Program-made: the position numbers and the translations under genes
Origin: Leptopterna dolabrata
Lineage: Eukaryota; Arthropoda; Insecta; Hemiptera; Miridae
Direction: 5' to 3'
NCBI GenBank assembly: GCA_954871275.1
Contig: OX940988.1
Coordinates: 26,599,227-26,663,226, forward strand
DNA length: 64,000 nucleotides
The notes under the pieces: generated by a model
The model's database searches: none
Seen by the model: the letters and a program-made list of their open reading frames with translations, nothing else
What the model was told of the DNA's origin: nothing
Part shown: positions 42,880-52,769 of the stretch, piece after piece
Numbering within the stretch: the first letter of the stretch is position 1
How the letters are laid out: each line of letters opens with the position of its first letter

Positions 42880-45800
42880 CAAAAAAAGTGTAACTTGTAT
42901 CAATCGATTCTAAAATCGATAGGAGCCCTCGACTTTCCGAATAGATCTTGAACGGCGTGGTTCAATTTTGCTAAACTTGCCGACCTTAGTTCGGCGGCCC
43001 GCCCCCCAAAGGGTTAAAAAGAAAAAAGCGGAAAGTTGAAAAATTTATTGTGTTATTTATCTTCCTCCGACATCGTCGTTTCATTACGCTCCACCAACAT
43101 CACTTGATGGGACCATTGGCGCGTGGCCAGAAAGGAGATGGCGATTTAGTCAAAATCCCTTCCCGAGCCAATTCTCAGAGCCTTCAACCTCCTTTGATGG
43201 ATCAACCAGATAGTTCTTTGTTATTTGTCGAAGATAATAAATTGGATTCGGGCGGGAAAATGTATTGAACTGGAAAGCGGAATGCTGATTGATCAGAAGT
43301 ACCTTGACCCCATCAAATGTCTGATGTCTTAACCCCATCTGATGTCTGTGGTACCTTACATCACGAAGTAAACAGCTGAAATGTCGATGCGAGTACGGTT
43401 TATTGTAAAATGATGAGCATGCACCGAATAAAACCTACATTAGGCTACATTATTATGTTTTTATACCCATCCTCCACCCAGGAACAGGCAGTTCTTCGCG
43501 ACAAAATCAAGATGAATATTGTAGTATCTACATTACCCGAGGTCGGATTAACCTGAAGATCCATCCGCTGGAATTATTACAGAGTTTATGCAGCTCATCC
43601 AACGCGGAATCACCAGAAAGTGGTCGCACCAAAAACTGAGGTGGTTACTACGTACCGTCGGACACCGGAGACACTTCGTGGCGTACTAACTTATCTCACT
43701 GCGAACTTTCTCACAAGTATCATTTTTACTTCACTGTGTACTGAAGTGAATTCACTATTCGCTTATCACTATCAGTTTGATCAGGCTCTGAACAATACAC
43801 AGATTCATAATGGTCTCTCTTTGGGAATGCGGAATATTTAATGGGCGGATTCAAAATGCCCCAAAATATATTTGTAACGGGAGCTTTTTTCAAAAATTCG
43901 AGTAGTGAAAATTCGGGACTCATCGTAATAGATTATTTTTATCGGAAATTTGCTCATTGAATGAGTTTATGGACATAATTTACTATTATTTGCCGTCTTA
44001 TTTATGTAAGCTATTATTTACCTGAGGAAAAAAAACCTACTACAATTTATTATACCTTCGACGTCAATCGATGAACATGGTAGCCCTTGTTGTTTGCGAG
44101 GTACTCATCAATGACCCCCCCCCCCCCCCATCAATAAGTTCTTGTAGGGTTGGAACCAGAACTGGATCAGGTCTATTCCGTAGAACTGATAGAACGGTAC
44201 CTCATGGACACAGCAACGAGTAGTTGCTTGCAATCAGTTCGTTTAACCACTGTATCAGGGGTTGACGAAAAATGTGTCAAAACTGGACTGCGTGGAAAGA
44301 CTGAGGAACGAGGCGGGATGGATGGAAAAATTGTGGTAATTCGAATGAAGGTAACAGAAGAAACGTGTTCATTATTCATGGGGAATGAAATTAGATGTGT
44401 GGAAGACCTCCCCCCTTTCTTCCCCTCATAACGGGAAGAACTGCAGGAAGAAGTGAGTAGGACAGGAATTCTCAAAAGGACGGAAGATGATTGAGATGAT
44501 CCGCCCTCCTCGAGCTAAGTAAATTATCTCCTTTCATTTTTCTGAAAACCCCTCCAGCAAAGACGGAAAACTGGCTGGCTGAGTGGTGCACGGTGAGAGG
44601 GCGTGGACGCGAAAGGGAGGGATGCGACGATGGAACGAGGATGATGGTGATTGGTTTGCCAGGCTGTGGATCCAATTTGTGTCAAGGCTGGAAGCAGGAA
44701 GCACACAGCCCTCACGCCACCTTACCATCACACTGACACATAGGCCTACGCGCTTTACTCCGCCCTACTGACACGTCAAGTTCGATCAAAATTAGGCCCA
44801 TACACCACATTTACCATCACACTGGCACACCACTATTCACACTAGACCCACTACTGCTGCTGCGATGGCTGGCGCAGAAGGCCAATAACAGATCAGTTCT
44901 GTTGGCACTGAGCCATTGTGTATAGGCAATTCATCCTATAATATTTACTAAAAACAAATCAGTAATTAAGAACACCATAGTTTTTAGGAACCAAGTAGGT
45001 AGGTTTCAGTTATTGTAGTAGGTATACAATGGGTATACCATATCCTGTTCACAATCGGGACGGAACACCCCTCATCTAACGAGGTCAGCCAGGACGTCTC
45101 GGTTGACGACATAATTGCGTTCCCTGGACAGGGGAGTCTCCCGGTTGACAATCTCATGCCATCTGCAGTCTCACCCACACCATCACCCATACACTAACAC
45201 ATCCACGTACTCATACTTAAGCCCACACACCACCTTAGCCACACTTTGTGTAGCAGGAGCCGTTTAATTAATACCCCTCACTAGCCTCGTTACGCCCGCG
45301 GGCGCCTGCTGGTGTTTGTGGAGGTAAATTGATAATTGACCTTCCGCAATTATGAATCCAGCAAATAAAGCCGCCGCCGGCGCCACCGAGTCACTTTCAT
45401 TTTATACACCTACCTACTCGTGGTTTGATTACATTTCAAGAAGTTCCTGCCATGCAGCTTAACAGGTTTTTTGACATTATACCATTTTTGGAGAATTTGT
45501 AATTGTTTTAGTGTTTTTAAAAAATATCCGCAAGTTTGAGTCGTAAGTCGAATTGTTTGTACCTTTTAGGAAATAGAAACCAGCATTTTATTCAATTCTT
45601 GAATTCATTCATCGTTGCTAATAAATTAAAATTTAAAATCTTTCAAGCCCTACAAGAAATCATGCGAGATTACAAGAGACATTCATGGCTGAGTTACTTG
45701 TATCAATTACTGAATTCATTTGTTATTTCGTCGGAGCTGACGAGGCTGCAAGAAGTTGGACGTCAAGCCCAGGCTGGAATGGATGGTGTCTGACCAGCTT

Positions 45801-47156
45801 CGAATCGTCAAAAATACCTTCCACCAACTTCGAAAATTCGATCATACGGTCCTGCTGGGCATTAACTGTTCAGCTGAAATAACAGATCTATCATCCTCCA
45901 ATCTATTTACCTGTCACGGTGCCGATCTCTGTAAAGTAGTAGGGGTGCCAGTCCAAGTTTTTTCTTCGTCCCCCCACCCTCTTTCTTTCTTTCATTCCAT
46001 CACGAACGTAACGTGACACCTTCAGTAGAAAAAGGAGGGAAAAGTCCCACGTATGTCACGCAACTACCCCCCCCCCCCCCCCCACCCTGTGGCATCCCGA
46101 AAACCTCTAAAGGTAGGTATATTCGAATTTCCAAAGCGCATCGGACCTCAACCAGGCGGTGTGAGGTCTGAAAAAAGCTTTGCGGTTTTAAAATAGCGGC
46201 CACTCTCCCATCGCAAATACCCCACCACCGCACGGTTGGAGTGGGGGGTAAAAACCATCCCCCCCTCCCCTCTAAGCGAAGAAATATAGCCGCCGCAGTT
46301 TCGACCTGATGTTGACGAGAAAAAAAGTTTGTCGTCCAGTTGTCCCAGGTAAATGTCCGGTACTCTTGCAGAGTCAACCGCTCAGAGTTTACGATCGGAC
46401 ACGAGTAGGCAAATAGGTCGCCATTAGTTTCAGTCATCCTAGATGAGAGGGTTAAAACCTTCCTCCTCATAACAGGGTTTAATGGCGTCATTTGTTTTTA
46501 CGGTGGCGATCCCCACACTTTTCCATTCAGTTGGCTGAAAATGCGGAATTTACCGTTCAGGCCTTATTGAATAAAGGTGGGGTGTTGGTTGGGGCATCGA
46601 GGCATAGGTGGTGCTACTGTCGCCTGGTGACTACATTACATCCAACGAATTCGAGGCTGTGTACACACTCAGAAGAGTTGCAATCACCCATTCACGATAC
46701 TTTTGCTATTTAAACTCTCTTTAAACTCAACATCTCATTTCATTCTCAACTTCAAAATGGAAAACAAAAAAATAAAACTAAACGGCCCTCAATAAGTACA
46801 AAACACCAAAGCTGTATATGGGAGAATTATGTATGCTAAGATTATTACAGTCACTCCCACTCCTCCTACAGCAAAAATAAAAGACCAAAATGAGAGTTGA
46901 TTGCTTACGGGATTCAAAGTGTTCTCCGTTCATATTACTTGAACACAATACCATCAACATCGCCTCGGTACGGATACTGACCTCAACCAAGAATGTGAGC
47001 CACTATGTTCAGTGACACTGCATTTTAGTAGCTTCGACCGTATGTATGGGTCTGTGGCATCTAATGTGCCAGACTATGTTGGGTTCCTGAGGGGAGCTAC
47101 AATGGGACTGAAGGTTTTGGAAAATGGAACGCTAAGGGACTATGGTTTCTTAATGT
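42880..47156. other. Gene-poor stretch
   Basis: No supported gene. It contains 15-bp and 17-bp C runs at 44,115-44,129 and 46,067-46,083. 45,240-45,410 is GC-richer, with homeodomain-core words (TTAATTAA, TTGATAATTGA, CAATTATGA), and could be a regulatory element. The long minus-strand frame at 46,000-46,491 owes its glycine stretch to a homopolymer and is not supported. Confidence 0.35.
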
Positions 47157-47178
47157 TTTTTTTTTTAATTGTGTTTAA

Positions 47179-47760
47179 TTTTTTTTTTTTATTCCATAAA
47201 CAAAATGTTTTATTGAACAATAGTGTAAGCACCCGTAATTGCAGAACGCAAAAAAAGTTTCCATCGGAGAACGATTTCTTGCAATCCTCATCTGCAGGCC
47301 TTCATCAATCTGTTGGAGTAGCGGTACGTTCAAACTCCTGTCGCTGTATTGTTTCACTGTACTGTTGGTGGATGTAGTGCCGTGGGTAAAGGAGGTGCAT
47401 CCTCACACGCGACATGCCGCCCCATCGGCCCCACCTAAGAGGTCTTCCGCGTTACGCCATCGCTTCCGTGACGAGTGAACGCAGAGGCTGGAAGCACGGA
47501 GTATAGCGAAGGCCAGCCTGGTGCGGACCCATGCCCGCACTACGTGCTGCGGCCGCGCCCATTTGTCTGCTAGCCGCTCTGCAAGAACTTTGACAAATGC
47601 CGACATTTGAGGAGCCAAGTGGCCATCAACTGATGTTACAAGAGGCGTAAATGAAGCGTGCCATTCTTCGCAAGCAGAGACATATTTCCTTTTCTTTTCT
47701 TCTTCTGCTGCCTTGAATATGGCGGACACAGTGCGTGGAAGGTAAGAGGGAGAGTTCAAC
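47179..47760 (-). mobile_element. 5'-truncated LINE 3' fragment
   Basis: Minus strand: the end of a retroelement polyprotein frame (47,403-47,759), then a 3' UTR of about 200 bp with CAATAAAAC and GGAATAAAA signals, and a terminal A run (plus-strand T run 47,179-47,190). The frame contains FTPLVTSVDGHLAPQMSAF and WVRTRLAFAILRASSLCVHS, a pattern I associate with the C-terminus of invertebrate non-LTR reverse-transcriptase proteins. Only this 3' segment remains, as expected from abortive reverse transcription. Confidence 0.62.
47403..47759 (-). pseudogene. C-terminal fragment of LINE polyprotein, 118 codons
   Basis: The frame keeps about 90 conserved-looking residues (SACEEWHASFTPLVTSVDG, LAERLADKWARPQHVV, ASSLCVHSSRKRWR) and its natural stop, but lacks the RT and endonuclease domains. 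Non-functional on its own. The apparent ATG is fortuitous. Confidence 0.55.
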
Positions 47761-47947
47761 CTCGCTTCTCAATTATTTCGGATCGTTTTAGCGTTCAGTT
47801 GCATGGTGAGGTTTTTCTTCGGCCAATTGCAAGTTCGCACGTTGCAGGCCTGTGGCCCACGCGTAAGTACGTTGCGGTTGACACTGCAGCGGAAATGTCG
47901 ACTCGATGTAGATGAATAAGTAGGTAAAATCGAGTCTGACGGTGGAT

Positions 47948-48055
47948 GCAGGTCTGTACTGTACTGCTCTCGTCGAATCGGGCTCTCCAACGACCCGCTG
48001 CTCGAACTTGAATACGCAGGTATGCATTATGAACCAAAATGGGGTACCCCCACTC
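47948..48055 (+). repeat. Dispersed repeat of about 100 bp, copy 1
   Basis: GCAGGTCTGTAC...GCTCTCGTCGAA...CTCTCYAACGACCCGCTGCT then CGAACWTGAATACG recurs at 49,172-49,265 in the same orientation. A GGGGTA-ACCCCCAC block follows both. Class unknown. Confidence 0.7.
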
Positions 48056-48424
48056 CTCACTGGTGACATGGATACGTCAAGTGAACCTAATATAACCCTA
48101 AAACACCCGGTTCACTGATTAAGTATATATATACACACCTGTGAAGAGTATCCAAAGCAAGCTGTCGCGGTTCCCCGTAAATACCTACATGTACCACTCC
48201 TATGTAATGTTGTAAAATTTTGACCAAATAAACGAAGGTAACGAACGACGAGCTGGGTAGCGCCAAGGGAGCTCCTTCAACTGTTCTCAACGGTCGTAAC
48301 GGCCGATTGTAGACGAGGGACGGGTGGTAGAGGGCCTTCATAAACGGCCCTTCTGGCCCAGCTCCCATTCCATCGATCACACTCACACACACGACTACTC
48401 ATTCACCCACACCTCATTTCTCTT

Positions 48425-48820
48425 AAGCGCCTGCTGTGGTTCATGCTCGCCAGGCACTCAAAAGACTCCTAAGGAGCAACTAATACCTGCTGTGGTTCAT
48501 GCTCGCGGGGTATTAGTACTAGGTACCTATCTTTAATTTAGCAACTTCTGCGGTTCATGCTCGTGGGTTGCTAGCAAACGATTCCTAAGGAGCCGCTAAT
48601 GTCTGCTGTGGTTCAAGCTCGCCAGGCACTCAAAAGGCTCCTAAGGAGCAACTAATACCTGCTGTGTTCATGCTCGCAGGGTATCAGTACTAGGTACCTA
48701 TCTTTAATTTAGCACCTTCTTCGGTTCATGCTCGTGGGTTGCTAGCAAAAGACTCCTAAGGAGCAGCTAATGTCTGCTGTGGTTCAAGCTCGCGGGATAT
48801 TAGTAATAGGTCCTTCCTAT
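48425..48820 (+). repeat. Tandem array of hairpins with constant loop and changing stems
   Basis: About seven subunits of about 55-60 bp each carry the core CTGYKGTTCAWGCTCG. In most subunits the core is flanked by complementary arms that differ between subunits: GCCTG/CAGGC, CTAATACC/GGTATTAG, TAGCAAC/GTTGCTA and CTAATGTC/GATATTAG (one G-U). Between them lies the palindrome CTCCTAAGGAG, four times. A higher-order period of about 180 bp (three subunits) is repeated twice. The pairing is kept while the sequence changes, apart from one mismatch in two diverged units. Confidence 0.8.
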
Positions 48821-48853
48821 TCCTATTCAACACACACACAAGTAACATAACGT

Positions 48854-48882
48854 TAGTGATCCCCATATTGGGAATCACTACA
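48854..48882. repeat. Short palindrome next to the hairpin array
   Basis: AGTGATCCCCATATTGGGAATCACT folds into a stem of about 10 bp with one mismatch. It is 35 bp past the array and the adjacent (CA)n. Confidence 0.55.
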
Positions 48883-49171
48883 CACGCCAATATAGACTTA
48901 GGTCTCAAAATCTTTTTTAATTTTCAACAAAATAGCTGGGCAAGATTCAATGAAAGCACCCCATCTCATTCTGTACTTTTGAATGAAACTACGTCTGTGT
49001 TCCTCAATCTGCTTGCAATATGCAAGCTGTGTATGGGTGGATTGAGTTCATTCATCCCCCGCTATTTCGGTAGCAAATGCTACACAAAAAACAAACGCTC
49101 ACCGAAATTCAGTGCGATTTTCGGTCATATTTGACTCAACACGAATACATTAACCCGCAAAGCTTGCAGAG

Positions 49172-49265
49172 GCAGGTCTGTACGTGCTCTCGTCGAACAG
49201 AGCTCTCTAACGACCCGCTGCTCGAACATGAATACGTTATGAGCCAAGTGGGGTAAACCCCCACC
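49172..49265 (+). repeat. Dispersed repeat of about 100 bp, copy 2
   Basis: Direct-orientation partner of 47,948-48,055, about 85% alike by eye. No coding potential. Confidence 0.68.
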
Positions 49266-49269
49266 CCAA

Positions 49270-50665
49270 CTCGTCTTCCAACGCATCACACCCCCCAAAC
49301 AATCTCGGCTTCCTACCCGTAAACGGATTTTGCAAGGGAATCGACAAGAGGTGGAAACTCGAGTGTGAAAATATCCCATGTTACGAAGGCGAGGGACGTG
49401 AGGGCTGGCTCGACAAACATGTTTCATCTCTCCGGATTATGTAAACGAACATTGACGAGGCGGAATAATCTAACGAGGTGAGCGCCAACCGTATCCTGTA
49501 TTCCCTTTTTCCCCTTTTTACAAATAACATTCGTGGAGCTTGTTACTAGTGTTGGCAACTAGCACAAATGGACTTAACTGGTGGTTTCATTATGTCAATC
49601 ATAGTGCTGAAAACCATCACAGACAACACAAATACCGTGTATGCTCAAGAATCACCTCGTACCAACAACATTATCGGATGTCGTTGTAGAGTCACAAAAA
49701 CGTTCATCTTTCAGTTTGTTTTCCCCAGTCAACTACTGAAGTGGGTTAGGACACGGAGGTGTGTTATACGAGGATGATCCGACGGGAAACCTGTCAACCT
49801 GGTGAACTATGCGAGGCGAAGTCCAGAGGCGATGAACCGCTGATGGAGACAGATGTCGAGAAGCTGCGCGTTATGGGACCTCATCCATCACAGCCATCAC
49901 CGGGAAGTTTCGAGGTGCTTGTCTCTCCACCTCTATTGCGTCCAAGTTGAAAAAAAAGAGGTATTGGAAAAAACAAGACTGATAGCATATTATTCAACAT
50001 TTTATACTGCGAAAATTCGAAACAATGCGAATTCTTCCAAAATGGTTTATAATTAATTCAACGTAGGGTGCGCCAAATCTTTTCCGCCAAACTTCGCGGT
50101 CTTGCAGCAGGTTATACGCTGACCACGTACTATACCTATTAAATTTTCAATTTTGCCATTTTCGAGCACAGCCCCACGTTCTTTTTTTAGTCTTTTCAAA
50201 AACGAAAGTAACACCCAAATCGTAAACACTTCAAATAAACGGAGGAAAATAACTGAGACAGAGACACCAAATTGAGCCCCCGAGGTGGGCACTAGATAAG
50301 CAGATAAAACTGCCAACTGAAGAATTAGTCCGCCCAAAATGATTTTAGCGCGTTGCAGAAAAGCTTTTAACGCTCTCCGTAAAAGGAACGCCCTTCTTTC
50401 TGGTTTTCCCAATTATAAATGTTCACATTACTCAGCAACGCCTAGTAGATACTTACTACTATATATGTACGTTTATAGTCAACTCCCGAATACGATCCCT
50501 GCCTAAACTGGGGAGTGTAGGGTCAAACAAGATGATCATGAACTTTAGTAATAATGAAATGGAATCAGATTATTTAAAAGGGAGAACGGAATATTATTTC
50601 AATTCTTCATAAATTTCGTTTCAAAATTGGCAAAGTCAGAATTCATCATTAATTTGGGGAAATGC
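49270..50665. other. Gene-poor stretch left of the Polinton
   Basis: No supported gene. A minus-strand frame of 119 codons at 50,053-50,412 has two hydrophobic segments, but no family or transcript signal supports it. Confidence 0.35.
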
Positions 50666-50671
50666 AACAGT
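50666..50671 (+). repeat. Target-site duplication AACAGT, left
   Basis: The 6-bp direct repeat immediately outside the Polinton left end, identical to 62,540-62,545. Six base pairs is the diagnostic length for Polinton/Maverick integration. Confidence 0.92.
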
Positions 50672-50704
50672 AGTAGATATATTATACCGGTTCAGGCGCA
50701 TGAG
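50672..50704 (+). repeat. Polinton left TIR, outer 33 bp
   Basis: AGTAGATATATTATACCGGT through GCGCATGAG, identical to the complement of 62,507-62,539. The rest of this TIR (51,626-51,815) is displaced by a nested transposon. Confidence 0.92.
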
Positions 50705-51617
50705 CATGGAAGAAGAGAGAAGGAAACTTCACTCCACGTAAAATGGCGTGCTAAGAAGCTTTCAGAGCAACCTAACGGAGGCGAGTGGAACTATCCACAG
50801 TGCATGCCTGCATCAATAGAGCGCGGTGTGCCTGACATCCCCCCCCCCCTCCAGACAACCTGACCTATTTTTGTCATTTGATAACAAAATTATATTTTTT
50901 GAAGCTATTTTAATGTTCTATTTACCATGGCGTGTTATGTTTCTGTTTTGCTTTACCTAACACTGCTTGATTTCGTAACTTCTTCTATTCATAGGAGTTG
51001 ATGTAGACAAAAATTCGTGAAATGAAAAAAAAAATTACCAAGTACCTAGTTACCCAACAAATAGTAGGTAAATAACGAAAATGAGTAGGTAGGCACCCAA
51101 TTGAATTAATACAGGTTATTAAAATTGATAGTTTATTAATACAGTTGAAATACTTATTAAATTTGTTACGTACACTCAAAAAAGGGGTTAGATATTTGCA
51201 CCACTTGACACAACACTTTCCTGGAGGCAAGCAGTGGAAAACTACGTCACAGAACTATCTAGGTACTTACTACATTAAGAATGATGAAGACGATAAAAAT
51301 TATAAAACAGAACGACGCGAAATGAGAAGTAATAGTAAATAATACTAGGCAAGGCACAAGATCACATATCAGAATGGTGGATCGCGGAGAAAAACAAGAA
51401 CGAGAAAAAGCCGTTGAAACGTGGATACTGCGTGGAAGGGAAGGTGAGGGGCGGAGCGTGGAGGTCTTGTGATGCACTAGCAGCGCTCGTGATGATTAGT
51501 AGTACTACAAGGCTACAAGCTTACGCTCGCCTCCACTAGGGACCGGGTTCGTCGAGGCGAAGAAAAGGCTGCACCCCATTTTACATGGAGTGACTTTTCC
51601 TTCTCTCTTCTTCCATG
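50705..51617. mobile_element. Nested 913-bp DNA transposon in the Polinton TIR
   Basis: Inverted ends of about 47 bp (50,705-50,751 and 51,571-51,617) begin CATGGAAGAAGAGAGAAGGA and carry about four mismatches. They are flanked by the direct repeat CGCATGAG (50,697-50,704 and 51,618-51,625). The intact right TIR of the Polinton supplies the empty site. An 8-bp duplication with CA...TG ends suggests a hAT-type MITE. If the preceding G is counted the duplication is 9 bp, which would fit Mutator-like elements. No transposase is encoded. Confidence 0.85.
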
Positions 51618-51625
51618 CGCATGAG

Positions 51626-51815
51626 TATGTGTCCGAAAACGGTATGCACGGGCTCGAGCTGGAGGAGGGCAGGGGGAGGGGGCTTGAGGCCTGAGCTGGT
51701 GGCTGGAGGGGGGGAGCAGGGGGGCTTGGGCTGGAGGGGGGGTGCAGGGGCTAGGGCTGGAGGGGGGGTGCCGGGGGCTAGGGCTGGAGGAGGGTGGAGG
51801 GGGCTGGGAGAGAAG
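51626..51815 (+). repeat. Polinton left TIR, inner part with G-rich minisatellite
   Basis: Matches the complement of 62,320-62,506. It contains repeats of the unit GGCTGGAGGGGGGTGC/GGGGGCTAGG. G-run lengths differ by a base or so between the two ends. There are many runs of four or more G, so quadruplex formation is plausible. Confidence 0.88.
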
Positions 51816-51994
51816 TGACGGGGAAACATTAGTCGTCCTTTTATCTACAAACGGCGTTAGCGCCAATGCTAGTCAACAGGAAGGTGACGAAGCGCTTATC
51901 TTGAAAGCGGTAAGGAAAAAAAACGAAAGAATTTCAACTGCGGGAAACATTAAAGTAAATGAGATGAGGATATTGTCGTTTTAAAAAAAGAAGC

Positions 51995-52480
51995 TTATTC
52001 TTCCACACGTTTATTTGCATCATTAATCTTCATTTTTCTCATCGCAAAAGTAATACAAAAGCATTTACAATAATTGCCCATTTTACATCGATTGCACGCG
52101 ATTCCATCGACGTGTGCTTTAGGTTCCAGGAAGCATTCCAACTCGCAGCAAAATCTTGGTTTATATTTTGGATCGAGAAGACGTCGAACGTATGGGCAAT
52201 CTGGGCGCCATCTTTCATGATCAGCAAACGGTTCATCCTCACTAGACCAACGATTCAATTTTAAAGTGCAAAACGGGCACACGACGGTGTCGCCTGTATA
52301 TGCCCATATGAAACCAGCTTCAACCATCAATTGAAGATTCGGTAAACTGAACAAATGAAACGGGAAATCTTGGAAGGTTTTCATTCTTGCTTCTGACGAA
52401 TTAAAAATTGTCTTCAGAACCGAGGGAGCACGCTGGGAAGATGTCTCGGAGTCGACAGAGTTTGAGGTATGTTGCATCAT
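51995..52480 (-). CDS. BIR-domain (IAP-like) protein, 161 aa
   Basis: A single BIR domain spans about residues 33-98: TFQDFP start, EAGFIWAYTGD, then the zinc ligands in CPFC ... DHERW ... PDCPY with spacing CX2CX16HX6C, which matches the inhibitor-of-apoptosis BIR consensus. The C-terminal part (about 105-150) is cysteine-rich (FCCELEC, CNRCKMGNYCKCFC) but does not fit a canonical RING. Family knowledge: BIR proteins bind caspases or IAP antagonists, and large DNA viruses of insects carry them. A role in preventing host-cell death is inferred. Minus strand; the start overlaps the 103-aa frame by 80 bp in another phase. An in-frame second ATG (KTFQDF start) is an alternative. Confidence 0.85.
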   Translation of the reverse strand: MMQHTSNSVDSETSSQRAPSVLKTIFNSSEARMKTFQDFPFHLFSLPNLQLMVEAGFIWAYTGDTVVCPFCTLKLNRWSSEDEPFADHERWRPDCPYVRRLLDPKYKPRFCCELECFLEPKAHVDGIACNRCKMGNYCKCFCITFAMRKMKINDANKRVEE

Positions 52481-52712
52481 CTCGCAAATTCTTACTGTAC
52501 AAATTGTTGAGACACCACTTCACTTCGATGCAGTCTTCAATAATATCACGTCTTGGTTTTATACCACTAATAGCTGCAATTCTTGCTCTTCTGAGTAGAC
52601 GTAACGTACTGACAAAATCAACGGCCTCCGGATTATTAATAAGCGTCCAAAGCGGTTCGCATATAAACATAGCATACAAATAATCCTCAGACAGAATATG
52701 AAAAGCGTCCAT
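52401..52712 (-). CDS. Unrecognised 103-aa protein or upstream exon
   Basis: A basic, helical-looking small protein (STLRLLRRARIAAISG, VKWCLNNLYSKNLRDD) with no family I recognise. Its last 80 bp overlap the BIR gene in a different frame, so it may be an independent small gene, an upstream frame on the same transcript, or a 5' exon that splices into the BIR gene. Codon and amino-acid composition look real. It sits between the BIR and metalloproteinase genes, all on the minus strand. Confidence 0.45.
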   Translation of the reverse strand: MDAFHILSEDYLYAMFICEPLWTLINNPEAVDFVSTLRLLRRARIAAISGIKPRRDIIEDCIEVKWCLNNLYSKNLRDDATYLKLCRLRDIFPACSLGSEDNF

Positions 52713-52769
52713 GATACTGTTTAGACGTTTGAAATGCTACTGAAACAAATTCTTGAAAACCTTCGATCA

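Noticed and set aside
46000..46491. 163-codon minus-strand frame
   Set aside because: Contains a homopolymer-derived glycine run and no domain; no conserved pattern on either side of it.
48425..48820. CRISPR-like or tRNA-array interpretation of the repeat array
   Set aside because: Eukaryotic context, no regular repeat-spacer alternation, and units do not fold as tRNA despite a B-box-like core.
50053..50412. 119-codon minus-strand frame with two hydrophobic stretches
   Set aside because: Superficially a small membrane protein, but no family, promoter or poly(A) context; kept out for lack of support.
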